From Clostridiales bacterium (lineage in GTDB: Bacteria > Bacillota_A > Clostridia > Saccharofermentanales > Saccharofermentanaceae): DNA of 9,063 nucleotides. Position 1 is the first letter of the stretch; every line of letters begins with the position of its first letter. The stretch lies in the NCBI GenBank assembly GCA_017649745.1, contig JAGCGE010000113.1, positions 1 through 9,063 of the forward strand, in the 5' to 3' direction. Positions 1 through 6,669 of this stretch are shown here, piece after piece. The notes under the pieces were generated by a model. That model did not search any database. It worked only from the letters and a program-made list of their open reading frames with translations, and was not told where the DNA came from. Made by a program: the position numbers and the translations under genes.

Positions 1-2099
1 TTCTGCTGATTAGGATCAGGCTGCGGTTGTGGCGGCTGAGGATCCTTAGTCGGCTCAGGCGTTGGTGAAGGAGTTGGTGTCGGCGTCGGACTAGGTGTAG
101 GTGACGGTGACGGTGACGGAGTTGCAGTAGGAAGAGCTGAGAATACAGCTATGAAGAGATGGTTATTCTCTGTACAGATAAACTTGTATTCTTCAGTGTA
201 GCAAACGATATTACCGTTACCATCCTGCCAATACTCAAACTTATTTCCTTCGTTTGGAACTGCCTTAAGCGTTACTTCTGAATCAGGCGGATATTCGCCG
301 ACGCCTTCAACACGACCTGAACCTACGATCATTGCTTCAACCTTGATATCAGTAGGTGTTGGTGTCGGAGTGCCTCCACGCTGCAGGTCTTCAAGAGTTC
401 CGACATATGCCTTGATCGTAGACTTACGAGGAACTGTTGTTCCTGATGAAGGATCAGTAAGGATGACATACTGCTGATCACTAGGAAGATCCATAACTTC
501 AGGAGCTGCCTCGATAGAAAGAAGAAGTCCTGCATCATCGATATCTACCTTAGCGTCCTTAACTGTCTTTCCACAGATATCAGGAACCGTACAATTTGTA
601 GGCTCTACAGCATAGACAACAAGCACAGTACTTCCCGGAGCAACTGCTGTTCCTTCCTTAGGTTCAGTCCTTATTACAAGATCAGATTCAACTTCAGTTG
701 TACTCTCGCTTATCTTCATAGGAACAAGGCCTAATGCTTCAAGAGAACTGCATACATCGTTATAATTTACTCCGGTATAATCAGGAAGTATGATGGAATT
801 TGGTTTCTTGGAAACTGTCAATATAAGAGTCTTAAGCGTAGAACCGGAAGTGATCTTAGTTCCCTTCTCGATACTTTGCTCCATAACGATATCAGGAGCA
901 ACGCTGTCATTTTCTACATATTTAAAATCGTGCTGGATACCATTCTTGAGAAGTATCTCGTGAACTTCATCTTTGGTCATTCCGCTATAATCTTCAACAA
1001 CATACTCAACCTTCTTGTCAGTCTTAGTAAATCCGCTGACAAGCTTAGTAAGGAAGATCGTTCCGCCAAGAAGTACACCAAGGATAACTACTACAAGGGC
1101 GATCATACCAATGATCGAAGCAATCCTTGCTCTTCTTCTGCTCTCGATAGTCTTCTCGAATTCGTCGATCTTGTTGTAACTTGGATTCTGTCTGAATGAT
1201 GAACTTACTTCATCTTCAGTAGGCTTACCAGGCTCAGTATTGATAACACCGAAAACACCGTTAGGATCTACCATGAGACCATCAAGTTCCTCGACCATCT
1301 GTCGCATGGAAGAATAACGTCTCTCAGGGTTTTTCTGCATACACTTAAGTATGATGGAATCAAGACCTGCAGGAATACCAGACTGAAGGCTTGACGGTAC
1401 CGGTGGCTTATCCTGAAGGTGCTTAAGCGCAACTTCTACATCTGTATCTCCATCGAAAGGAAGTCTTCCCGTTACCATCTCGAAAAGCATAACACCCATC
1501 GAATAAATATCAGAACTAGGTCCAACATTACCGCCTCTTGCCTGCTCTGGTGAGAAATAGTGAACTGAACCTAAAGCTCCGCCTGAATTCATCGTGATCG
1601 TATTAGATGTGGATGCTCTGGCAATACCAAAGTCAGTGATCTTAGCGATCCTCTCACGATTGATAAGGATGTTCTGAGGCTTGATATCTCTATGTACGAT
1701 ACCGTTCTTATGAGCATGTTCTACAGCCATACCTACCTGTATAGCGATCGGAACAGCTACTCTCCAGTCGAGATGTCCGTTCTGGTTGATCAATTCCTTG
1801 ACCGTGATACCCTGTACATACTCCTGGATGATATATCTGTAATTATGTTCATGACCAACACCGTACACTTTTACGATATTAGCGTGATTAAGTGATGATA
1901 CGGCACGCGCTTCTGTGTCGAATCGCTTGATGAATTCGTCATTGTTAGACAATTCAGGCTTTAATATCTTTACGGCAACATTGGTTCCAGTAGTCATATC
2001 AACAGCAAGGTAGACATTAGCCATGCCGCCCTTACCTATCATCTTTGTTATCTGGTATTTACCGGCAAATAACAAACCTTCAGGTCCCTGTTCGTTCAT
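1..2099 (-). CDS. prkC: PASTA-domain Ser/Thr protein kinase (PrkC/Stk family), 3' end beyond window
   Basis: Membrane Ser/Thr kinase that senses cell-wall muropeptides or lipid II through outer PASTA domains and phosphorylates cytoplasmic targets. It is open at the left edge: 699 codons and two bases are visible, with no stop. Kinase domain is about residues 14-275: Gly-rich loop IGKGGMANVY (21-30), lysine K44 in VAVKIL, E63, catalytic HRDIKPQN (136-143, D138), DFG (156-158), a TIT motif (167-169) in the activation loop that could be autophosphorylated, and GSVHYFSPEQA (177-187). A basic juxtamembrane patch (RRRAR, 321-325) precedes one transmembrane helix (about 327-350). Outside lie three PASTA domains (about 365-431, 433-500, 501-568), a TPTPTPT linker (577-583), an InlB B-repeat-like domain (about 584-655) and a Thr/Ser-Pro tail. 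The ATG overlaps the phosphatase stop (ATGA), with AAGGAG 11 nt upstream. All catalytic residues are present. The start and family are secure; the full length is unknown. Confidence 0.95.
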   Translation of the reverse strand, partial: MNEQGPEGLLFAGKYQITKMIGKGGMANVYLAVDMTTGTNVAVKILKPELSNNDEFIKRFDTEARAVSSLNHANIVKVYGVGHEHNYRYIIQEYVQGITVKELINQNGHLDWRVAVPIAIQVGMAVEHAHKNGIVHRDIKPQNILINRERIAKITDFGIARASTSNTITMNSGGALGSVHYFSPEQARGGNVGPSSDIYSMGVMLFEMVTGRLPFDGDTDVEVALKHLQDKPPVPSSLQSGIPAGLDSIILKCMQKNPERRYSSMRQMVEELDGLMVDPNGVFGVINTEPGKPTEDEVSSSFRQNPSYNKIDEFEKTIESRRRARIASIIGMIALVVVILGVLLGGTIFLTKLVSGFTKTDKKVEYVVEDYSGMTKDEVHEILLKNGIQHDFKYVENDSVAPDIVMEQSIEKGTKITSGSTLKTLILTVSKKPNSIILPDYTGVNYNDVCSSLEALGLVPMKISESTTEVESDLVIRTEPKEGTAVAPGSTVLVVYAVEPTNCTVPDICGKTVKDAKVDIDDAGLLLSIEAAPEVMDLPSDQQYVILTDPSSGTTVPRKSTIKAYVGTLEDLQRGGTPTPTPTDIKVEAMIVGSGRVEGVGEYPPDSEVTLKAVPNEGNKFEYWQDGNGNIVCYTEEYKFICTENNHLFIAVFSALPTATPSPSPSPTPSPTPTPTPSPTPEPTKDPQPPQPQPDPNQQ
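48..131 (-). repeat. Thr-Pro/Ser-Pro dipeptide repeat coding region
   Basis: Codes for residues 657-684 of the kinase, an alternating T/S-P run, followed by a Pro/Gln/Asp-rich stretch to the window edge. At DNA level it holds a perfect 6-bp tandem repeat (three copies of GTGACG on the plus strand at 101-118, coding Ser-Pro) among more diverged CCN-ACN units. Such stretches form extended, wall-spanning linkers in Gram-positive surface proteins. The repeat is in frame and its unit is a multiple of three, so copy changes would keep the reading frame. Confidence 0.85.
138..347 (-). other. InlB B-repeat-like domain in the outer part of PrkC
   Basis: Codes for residues about 585-654 of the kinase. 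The pattern fits the divergent InlB B-repeat / bacterial-repeat fold seen in many Gram-positive surface proteins: a short beta strand (VEAMIVGSGRVEG), then GEYPPDSEVTLKAVPNEG, a FEYWQDGNG turn, a YKFIC strand, and a closing NNHLFIAVF strand. In that family the typical run is G-x-Y-x-x-G/D-x-x-V-T-L-x-A-x-P followed by F-x-x-W and a final x-A-x-F, and all of these elements are visible. Cysteines C633 and C642 lie nine residues apart across the predicted hairpin. The assignment is by pattern only; no profile search was possible. The domain's job here is unknown; binding to wall polymer or acting as a stalk is inference. Confidence 0.7.
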
Positions 2100-2863
2100 A
2101 TCAGAATAAACTCCTTTTTGTCTTCGGGCTTATTATGCGCCAAAACAAATGACACATTATCCTTAGCCCCGTTTTCATATACTTCGTCTAATAGATTGCG
2201 TGAGCATTTCTCGAGGTTCGAATGTTGCCTTAAGATCGAACGCATCTTATCTTCATCGATATATGCATATAGTCCGTCCGAACAAAGCAAGATCAGATCC
2301 CCATAAAGTACATTATACCTGTAAATATCCGGAGTGATGAAAATGTTTTCTCCAAGATACTTGGTAAGCATATTTCTGGCAGACATCAATTCCTCATCGC
2401 TTATGTCAGCAGGTCCGTTCTTCAGAAGTTCTGCAGCATAAGTATGATCGATAGTTAAAGTCTCCAACTTCGATCCGTGGAGCAGATAAGCTCTGCAATC
2501 ACCCATATGAGAGATGATAAGGCGCTTCTCGTTTAAGATGGCACATGTCAAAGTCGTAGACATGCCGATACATTCCTTCTCATAGCAAGCTCTCAGAAGG
2601 ATCTTGTTATTGATCTTCTGATAACTCGTCTCTAGGATCTCCGTGATCGCACTCTCATCAAAAGCAGAGAGCTTATCTTCATTCTCCTTCAAGATCTCGA
2701 GCATCATGGAAACAGCGATAGAACTTGCAACTTCGCCCTTTTCCTGACCGCCGAGACCGTCAGCTATTATCATGCAAAGAACACCGCCTATGACCTCACA
2801 GGCGATCGAATCTTCGTTATTGTCTCTTACAAGACCTTTGTCCGTCATCGAAAAGTATTTCAC
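2096..2863 (-). CDS. prpC: PP2C-type Ser/Thr protein phosphatase (PrpC/Stp)
   Basis: Metal-dependent (Mn/Mg) cytoplasmic phosphatase that reverses phosphorylation by the kinase encoded directly after it. It has 255 residues, the usual length for the single-domain bacterial form. Visible PP2C motifs are RDNNEDS (13-19, D18), ADGLGG (34-39, metal ligand D35), GMSTTLT (100-106), SHMGDCRAYL (118-127), CSDGL (194-198, D196) and DNVSF (235-239, D235). There is no transmembrane segment. The chosen start is GTG at 2863, giving MKYFSMTDKGLVRDNNEDS, which matches how family members begin, and it overlaps the rlmN stop as GTGA. A partial ribosome site (AAGGGG, 9 nt upstream) is present. An in-frame ATG at 2848 is a weaker alternative that would drop five residues. 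The stop overlaps the kinase start (ATGA), so phosphatase and kinase are probably made together. Confidence 0.95.
   Translation of the reverse strand: MKYFSMTDKGLVRDNNEDSIACEVIGGVLCMIIADGLGGQEKGEVASSIAVSMMLEILKENEDKLSAFDESAITEILETSYQKINNKILLRACYEKECIGMSTTLTCAILNEKRLIISHMGDCRAYLLHGSKLETLTIDHTYAAELLKNGPADISDEELMSARNMLTKYLGENIFITPDIYRYNVLYGDLILLCSDGLYAYIDEDKMRSILRQHSNLEKCSRNLLDEVYENGAKDNVSFVLAHNKPEDKKEFILI
2111..2116 (-). promoter_or_regulatory. ribosome binding site for prkC
   Basis: AAGGAG lies inside the last codons of prpC, 11 nt before the prkC ATG at 2099. The spacing is longer than usual. It supports the ATG that overlaps the prpC stop, and no other start fits better. Confidence 0.6.
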
Positions 2864-3891
2864 TTCTCAAGTCCCCTTCTTAATTGTCCACATGCAGCCA
2901 TTATATCAGTTCCCATCTCTCTTCGTAATGTTGCATTGATCTTATATCTTTCAAGCAATGCCCTGAATGAATCAATATTCTCCTTACGGCTCCTCTTATA
3001 AGGGCTTCCAGGGAATTCGTTAGCAGCAATGAGATTAACATGACAATGTAGTCCTCTTAAGAGCCTATAGAGGTCTCTTGCACTTTCAGGACCGTCATTA
3101 ACTCCGTCAAAAAGCGAATACTCGAAAGTGATCCTTCTGTTAGTCGCTTTGATATATTCATCGCAAGCCTTTATGACTTCATCAAGGCTGTACTTATTAG
3201 CGATAGGCATAAGTCTTTTACGCATCTCATCATTAGGAGCATGCAAAGAAACAGACAGATTAACCTGTGAACCGTATTCTGTGAACTTCTTCATCATTGG
3301 AACAAGACCACATGTAGATACCGTGATATGTCTTGCACCAAGGTTATTACCTTCCTCACAAGTAACGAGTTCGATAAAGCGGATGAGATTATCATAGTTA
3401 TCGAATGGTTCTCCAATACCCATTACAACAACACTTCTTATCCTCTCGTTCATATGCTTCTGTGAAAGGAGCACCTGACCTAACATCTCACCGCCTGTAA
3501 GACTTCTTCCAAAACCTGCATGAGCAGATGCACAGAAAGTACATCCCATCTTACAACCGGCCTGTGAGGAAATGCAGATAGAAAGTCCCTGCTTATATCT
3601 CATGATTACTGTCTCGATGATATGTCCGTCATGAAGTCCGAAAACGAGTTTAACTGTACCGTCTATCTGTGATACGAACTCATGCTCGATCTTCATACCT
3701 TCATCAAAGATAAAACTCTCCTTCATCTTCGACTTCATGTCCTTAGGGACATTACTCATCTGATCAAGTTCAATAGTTCCGACGGAAAGCCATTTAAATA
3801 CCTGATCAGCACGATAAGAAGGATAACCGTTATCCTTACACCAATCCTTGATATCATTAAGACTTAAGTCTAAACAAAAGATCTTATCCAT
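2860..3891 (-). CDS. rlmN: dual-specificity 23S rRNA (A2503-C2) / tRNA (A37-C2) methyltransferase RlmN
   Basis: Radical SAM enzyme that methylates C2 of A2503 in 23S rRNA, near the peptidyl transferase centre, and A37 of some tRNAs. It has 343 residues. The N-terminal helical domain carries YRADQVFKWL (26-35). The 4Fe-4S motif CKMGCTFC has C113, C117 and C120. C106, seven residues before the cluster, and C334 in GTDIMAACGQL match the two mechanistic cysteines of E. coli RlmN (C118 and C355). GIGEP (158-162) is the SAM-binding motif. The frame stays open to an upstream ATG at 3933, but I place the start at 3891: it is preceded by AAGGAG six nt away, shares one base with the rsmB stop (TGATG), and gives the usual MDKIF-type beginning. 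Cfr, the C8 methylase that gives antibiotic resistance, is close in fold, but operon context and the GIGEPFDNYDN stretch favour RlmN. Confidence 0.95.
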   Translation of the reverse strand: MDKIFCLDLSLNDIKDWCKDNGYPSYRADQVFKWLSVGTIELDQMSNVPKDMKSKMKESFIFDEGMKIEHEFVSQIDGTVKLVFGLHDGHIIETVIMRYKQGLSICISSQAGCKMGCTFCASAHAGFGRSLTGGEMLGQVLLSQKHMNERIRSVVVMGIGEPFDNYDNLIRFIELVTCEEGNNLGARHITVSTCGLVPMMKKFTEYGSQVNLSVSLHAPNDEMRKRLMPIANKYSLDEVIKACDEYIKATNRRITFEYSLFDGVNDGPESARDLYRLLRGLHCHVNLIAANEFPGSPYKRSRKENIDSFRALLERYKINATLRREMGTDIMAACGQLRRGLEK

Positions 3892-5207
3892 CAGGCTCTC
3901 CTTTCCATCCTGCATATAAAGAATCCGTCGCATCCGTCAATATCCGGATACAGCGTAAGCATGCCGTTACGCGCGCTTTCTATTCTGTCATTATCCATTA
4001 TAAGAGATTTCGGCAATCTGTCGGTTATATCACATGTAACAAAATCCTTATTATGTTCCAGAAAATATTGTATCGTTTCCTCATTCTCGGCTTTATTCAG
4101 CGTACAAGTCGAATATACAAGGACACCGCCAGGTCTAACATATATTGAACTGTTAGTAAGTATAGTTTTCTGCTTTGGAAGAAGTTCGTTGATCCTGTCA
4201 TAAGTGATCGTAAGCCTGATATCCGGTTTTCGAGCCATAAGACCTAACCCGCTACAAGGAACATCACATAAAACAAGATCGAATGACCTGTCACCTAACG
4301 TACTTTTAAGATCAGTACTGTCAGCCTTCATCGTATGTACAGACTTAAGACCAAGCCTTCTGGAATTATCATCGATAAGCTTAAGTCTGCTCTCATTGAT
4401 ATCAAGTGAGAGTATATCTGCTTTATCGTTAGTAAGCTCAGCAAGATGAGTACTCTTACCACCAGGTGCCGCGCATGTATCAAGTATCTTCATTCCCTCA
4501 TCAGGAGAAGCTACGACAGACGCCATCTGAGCTGCTTCATTCTGGACAAAGAATAATCCGTCCTTGAAGCTCTGAAGTCTCTCGATGTTTGCACCTTCAA
4601 TGATAAGTGCGTCGTCTATTACTGATGATCTAACAGCATTTACGCCTTCTTTTCGAAAAGTATCGATAAGGTCATCAGCTGAAATCTTCATACGATTAGG
4701 TCTGACTGATATCCTAGGACTTCTAAGAAGAGCTTCACCGATACTTAACGCACGATCTTTACCATAACTCTTCTTAAGGACTCCAAAGATCTCAGGCTTA
4801 AGAGACGTTCTAATCTCAGGCTTAAAACTGTCGATAGAGATATTGTCTTTCTCGGATACGAGTTTACGCAGAACACCATTCACAAAAGATGAACTCTGTG
4901 GATGAACCTCCTTTATGAGCTCGACAGAAGTATTACAAGCTGCAAAAGGAGGAACTTTCTCCGAAAATAATATCTGCCAGGCTCCCATTCTGATAACGGT
5001 CCTTGTCGAAGGATCCATATCAGAACAATCAGTCTTGCAGATATGTTTGATCAAGAAATCAATTGTATAAACATAGGTTATCGTGCCATAAAACAAAGCA
5101 GATACGAATCCTGATGTCTCGTGATTACGGATGACAAGATTACTAAAGCCCTCGTTCTCGAAGACTTCATAGAGCATATCATAAGCCAGTTTACGATCAG
5201 AGATCAT
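3891..5207 (-). CDS. rsmB: 16S rRNA (cytosine-C5)-methyltransferase RsmB (Sun/Fmu)
   Basis: SAM-dependent methyltransferase that makes m5C967 (E. coli numbering) in 16S rRNA. It has 438 residues, the usual two-domain length. Residues 1 to about 135 form a NusB-like RNA-binding domain (RKLAYDMLYEVFE near the start, RMGAWQILFSEKVPPFAACN at 73-92). The Rossmann methyltransferase follows: RISVRPNR (165-172), QNEAAQ (222-227), SAM loop DTCAAPGGK (243-251), DVPCSG (315-320, C318) and STCTL (366-370, C368, the expected catalytic nucleophile). The C-terminal DGFFICRM is typical. The ATG lies 2 nt after the fmt stop, with GGAG (5215-5218) 7 nt upstream inside the fmt end. Both key cysteines are intact, so the enzyme should be active. 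Confidence 0.95.
   Translation of the reverse strand: MISDRKLAYDMLYEVFENEGFSNLVIRNHETSGFVSALFYGTITYVYTIDFLIKHICKTDCSDMDPSTRTVIRMGAWQILFSEKVPPFAACNTSVELIKEVHPQSSSFVNGVLRKLVSEKDNISIDSFKPEIRTSLKPEIFGVLKKSYGKDRALSIGEALLRSPRISVRPNRMKISADDLIDTFRKEGVNAVRSSVIDDALIIEGANIERLQSFKDGLFFVQNEAAQMASVVASPDEGMKILDTCAAPGGKSTHLAELTNDKADILSLDINESRLKLIDDNSRRLGLKSVHTMKADSTDLKSTLGDRSFDLVLCDVPCSGLGLMARKPDIRLTITYDRINELLPKQKTILTNSSIYVRPGGVLVYSTCTLNKAENEETIQYFLEHNKDFVTCDITDRLPKSLIMDNDRIESARNGMLTLYPDIDGCDGFFICRMERRA
3898..3903 (-). promoter_or_regulatory. ribosome binding site that fixes the rlmN start
   Basis: AAGGAG sits in the final codons of rsmB, six nt before the ATG at 3891. This spacing is near ideal and argues against the longer reading from ATG 3933, which would overlap rsmB by 43 nt and add a 14-residue leader not typical of RlmN. 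Confidence 0.8.
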
Positions 5208-5209
5208 GA

Positions 5210-6145
5210 TTATACTCCAAGCACCGTTCCGACTTTGAAATTATGAGCGCAATCGATCGCATTAAGACGTTTACCGCCAGCAGTCTGAAGCTCATCAATA
5301 GCAAGGAATCCCTCACCGCATCTTACTATAAGATCCTTCTTGTGAGCGACAACGATCTCGCCTACTGAAGTACCCTTATCTTCGATCTCAACTACTCTGG
5401 TCTTGTAGATCTTCAGCTTATTGCCATCAAGCAATGTGGAAGCTCCAGGCCAAGCAGTAAGTGCACGGACCATATCATGGATCTGCTTAGAACTCTTGTT
5501 CCAATCGATCACACCCTGATCAGGTTTGATCTGACCGCAAAGAACAGCTTCATCATCATTTTGGCATTTAGCAACGATCTCGCCATTCAAGTATTTAGGA
5601 AGTGTTCTGATAAGAAGATCAGAACCTAAATCAGCGAGCTTATCCATCAATGTCTCAGTATCGATATCAGGATCGATAGGAAGTTCTTCCATATCGATAA
5701 TGGAACCAGTATCCATTCCTGCATCCATTTCCATGATAGTTACACCGGTAACTTCATCACCGTTCATGATCGCATACTGAACAGGTGCTGCTCCCCTGTA
5801 CTTAGGAAGAAGAGAAGCATGAACATTGATAGATCCCAATGTAGGAATATCTAATACTCTTTGTGGAAGAATCTTTCCGTAAGCTGCTGTTACGATAAGA
5901 TCAGGCTCATACTTAGAGATAGTCTCAAAAGCCTCATCTGTCTTCATTGAATCTGGCTGGAAAACATCGATACCATGTTCAACTGCATAAACCTTTGACG
6001 GCGGAGGAGTAATGATCTTCTTTCTTCCGACAGGCTTATCAGGCTGACAACAGCAAAGCACTACATCATATTCTTTATCTAAGGACTCCAGCACTTTTCT
6101 AGCGAAGTCAGGAGTTCCCATAAAACAGACTTTTAACTTACTCAT
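5210..6145 (-). CDS. fmt: methionyl-tRNA formyltransferase
   Basis: Transfers a formyl group from 10-formyl-tetrahydrofolate to Met-tRNA(fMet), giving the initiator used by bacterial ribosomes. It has 311 residues, standard length. The N-terminal formyltransferase domain starts KVCFMGTPDFA (5-15). The active-site stretch INVHASLLPKYRGAAP (106-121) gives N107 and H109, and TGVTIMEMDAGMDTG (133-147) gives D145. These match N108, H110 and D146 of E. coli. The C-terminal tRNA-binding domain shows RALTAWPGA (227-235) and LQTAGGKRL (286-294). The ATG overlaps the def stop as ATGA. No good ribosome site lies at normal distance (GAGG is about 13 nt away), so translation probably depends on coupling to def. 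Three successive cysteines (31-33) before QPDKPVGR are unusual but lie outside the catalytic motifs. Confidence 0.97.
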   Translation of the reverse strand: MSKLKVCFMGTPDFARKVLESLDKEYDVVLCCCQPDKPVGRKKIITPPPSKVYAVEHGIDVFQPDSMKTDEAFETISKYEPDLIVTAAYGKILPQRVLDIPTLGSINVHASLLPKYRGAAPVQYAIMNGDEVTGVTIMEMDAGMDTGSIIDMEELPIDPDIDTETLMDKLADLGSDLLIRTLPKYLNGEIVAKCQNDDEAVLCGQIKPDQGVIDWNKSSKQIHDMVRALTAWPGASTLLDGNKLKIYKTRVVEIEDKGTSVGEIVVAHKKDLIVRCGEGFLAIDELQTAGGKRLNAIDCAHNFKVGTVLGV

Positions 6146-6621
6146 TCTTCAGGTACTACCTCATAGATCTTGCCGTCGATAGCCTTATCTACAAAAAGGA
6201 TACCGTCAAGATGATCATACTCATGACAGATACAAACAGCGAGTAATCCGTCAGCATCCAAAGTGAATTCTTTACCGTTTCTGTCCAAAGCCTTAACTGT
6301 TATCTCAGCAGGACGCTCAACTTCAGCATTCTTGCCAGGACAAGACAAGCATCCCTCAGTATAAACCTGAGTTCCCTCTCTTCTTGTTATCTCCGGATTA
6401 ATGAATTCGATAAGACCATGCTCATCTCCTACATCTACAACAAAGATCCTTCTTAAAACGCCAACCTGAGGTGCCGCAATACCGATACCTCTGTTTTCGA
6501 AATACATAGTCTCTGCCATATCATCAAGGAGAGTAAGGATCCTTGGTGTGATCTCATCAACAGGTCTGGACTTTTTCCTTATAAGTTCTTCATTCTCAAG
6601 TACGATATTTCTTAATGCCAT
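6142..6621 (-). CDS. def: peptide deformylase
   Basis: Metalloenzyme (usually Fe2+) that removes the formyl group from nascent proteins, undoing what Fmt adds. It has 159 residues. All three family motifs are visible: GIGIAAPQVG (45-54, Q52; the commoner form is GVGLAAPQ), EGCLSCPG (89-96, metal ligand C91) and HEYDHLDG (133-140, metal ligands H133 and H137, catalytic E134). The intact EGCLS motif marks a canonical active deformylase. The length is at the short, type 1-like end of the family. Start ATG at 6621 gives MALRNIVLENEELIRKKSRPV, the standard beginning, with AGAGG 9 nt upstream. It is the first gene after the only sizeable gap, and a promoter there probably serves it and the genes below. 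Confidence 0.97.
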   Translation of the reverse strand: MALRNIVLENEELIRKKSRPVDEITPRILTLLDDMAETMYFENRGIGIAAPQVGVLRRIFVVDVGDEHGLIEFINPEITRREGTQVYTEGCLSCPGKNAEVERPAEITVKALDRNGKEFTLDADGLLAVCICHEYDHLDGILFVDKAIDGKIYEVVPEE

Positions 6622-6630
6622 GAATAATAA

Positions 6631-6635
6631 CCTCT
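6631..6635 (-). promoter_or_regulatory. ribosome binding site for def
   Basis: AGAGG lies 9 nt before the def ATG at 6621. It is a moderate Shine-Dalgarno match in an otherwise A+T-only leader. Confidence 0.65.
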
Positions 6636-6654
6636 ATAATAAATTTAACAATCT

Positions 6655-6663
6655 ATTATAACA
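6655..6663 (-). promoter_or_regulatory. putative extended -10 promoter for def-fmt-rsmB-rlmN-prpC-prkC
   Basis: TGTTATAAT is a perfect extended -10 element (TGN plus TATAAT) in the 48-bp gap between priA and def. Transcription would start near 6648, leaving a leader of about 27 nt that contains the AGAGG site. No good -35 is found at 16-18 bp; the nearest candidate, TTGATG at 6681-6686, lies 20 bp away within the priA end. An extended -10 can work without a strong -35. Prediction from sequence only; A+T-rich DNA yields such matches by chance. Confidence 0.5.
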
Positions 6664-6669
6664 CAATTA

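Noticed and set aside
48..131. CRISPR-like or minisatellite repeat array
   Set aside because: The repeats are short, in frame, have no spacers and are fully explained by Ser/Thr-Pro codons of the kinase tail.
329..538. Minus-strand frame of 69 codons
   Set aside because: It is out of frame with prkC, which is continuous here through PASTA 3 and the linker.
876..1199. Plus-strand open frame of 107 codons
   Set aside because: It lies wholly antisense to the PASTA/transmembrane/juxtamembrane part of prkC, whose motifs are clear. It has no ribosome site of note and no recognisable domain.
1692..1895. Plus-strand open frame of 67 codons
   Set aside because: It is antisense to the kinase catalytic domain (HRDIKPQN region) and is a shadow of that conserved coding sequence.
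2860..3891. Possible Cfr-type (C8) antibiotic-resistance methylase instead of RlmN
   Set aside because: Both families share the radical SAM and cysteine motifs, but the conserved rsmB-rlmN-prpC-prkC order and the GIGEPFDNYDN stretch fit a chromosomal housekeeping RlmN. A phylogeny would settle any doubt.
3961..4449. Two adjacent plus-strand open frames within rsmB
   Set aside because: Both are opposite the conserved methyltransferase motifs of rsmB, with no independent coding signs.
6046..6055. Cys-Cys-Cys run in Fmt as a metal site or sequencing artefact
   Set aside because: The frame is intact on both sides, and neighbouring Fmt motifs (GTPDFA, QPDKPVGR) are normal. A chance substitution in a buried strand is enough to explain it.
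6622..6669. Rho-independent terminator or small RNA in the priA-def gap
   Set aside because: There is no G+C-rich hairpin followed by a T run on either strand; the gap is simple A+T DNA with promoter and ribosome-site elements only.
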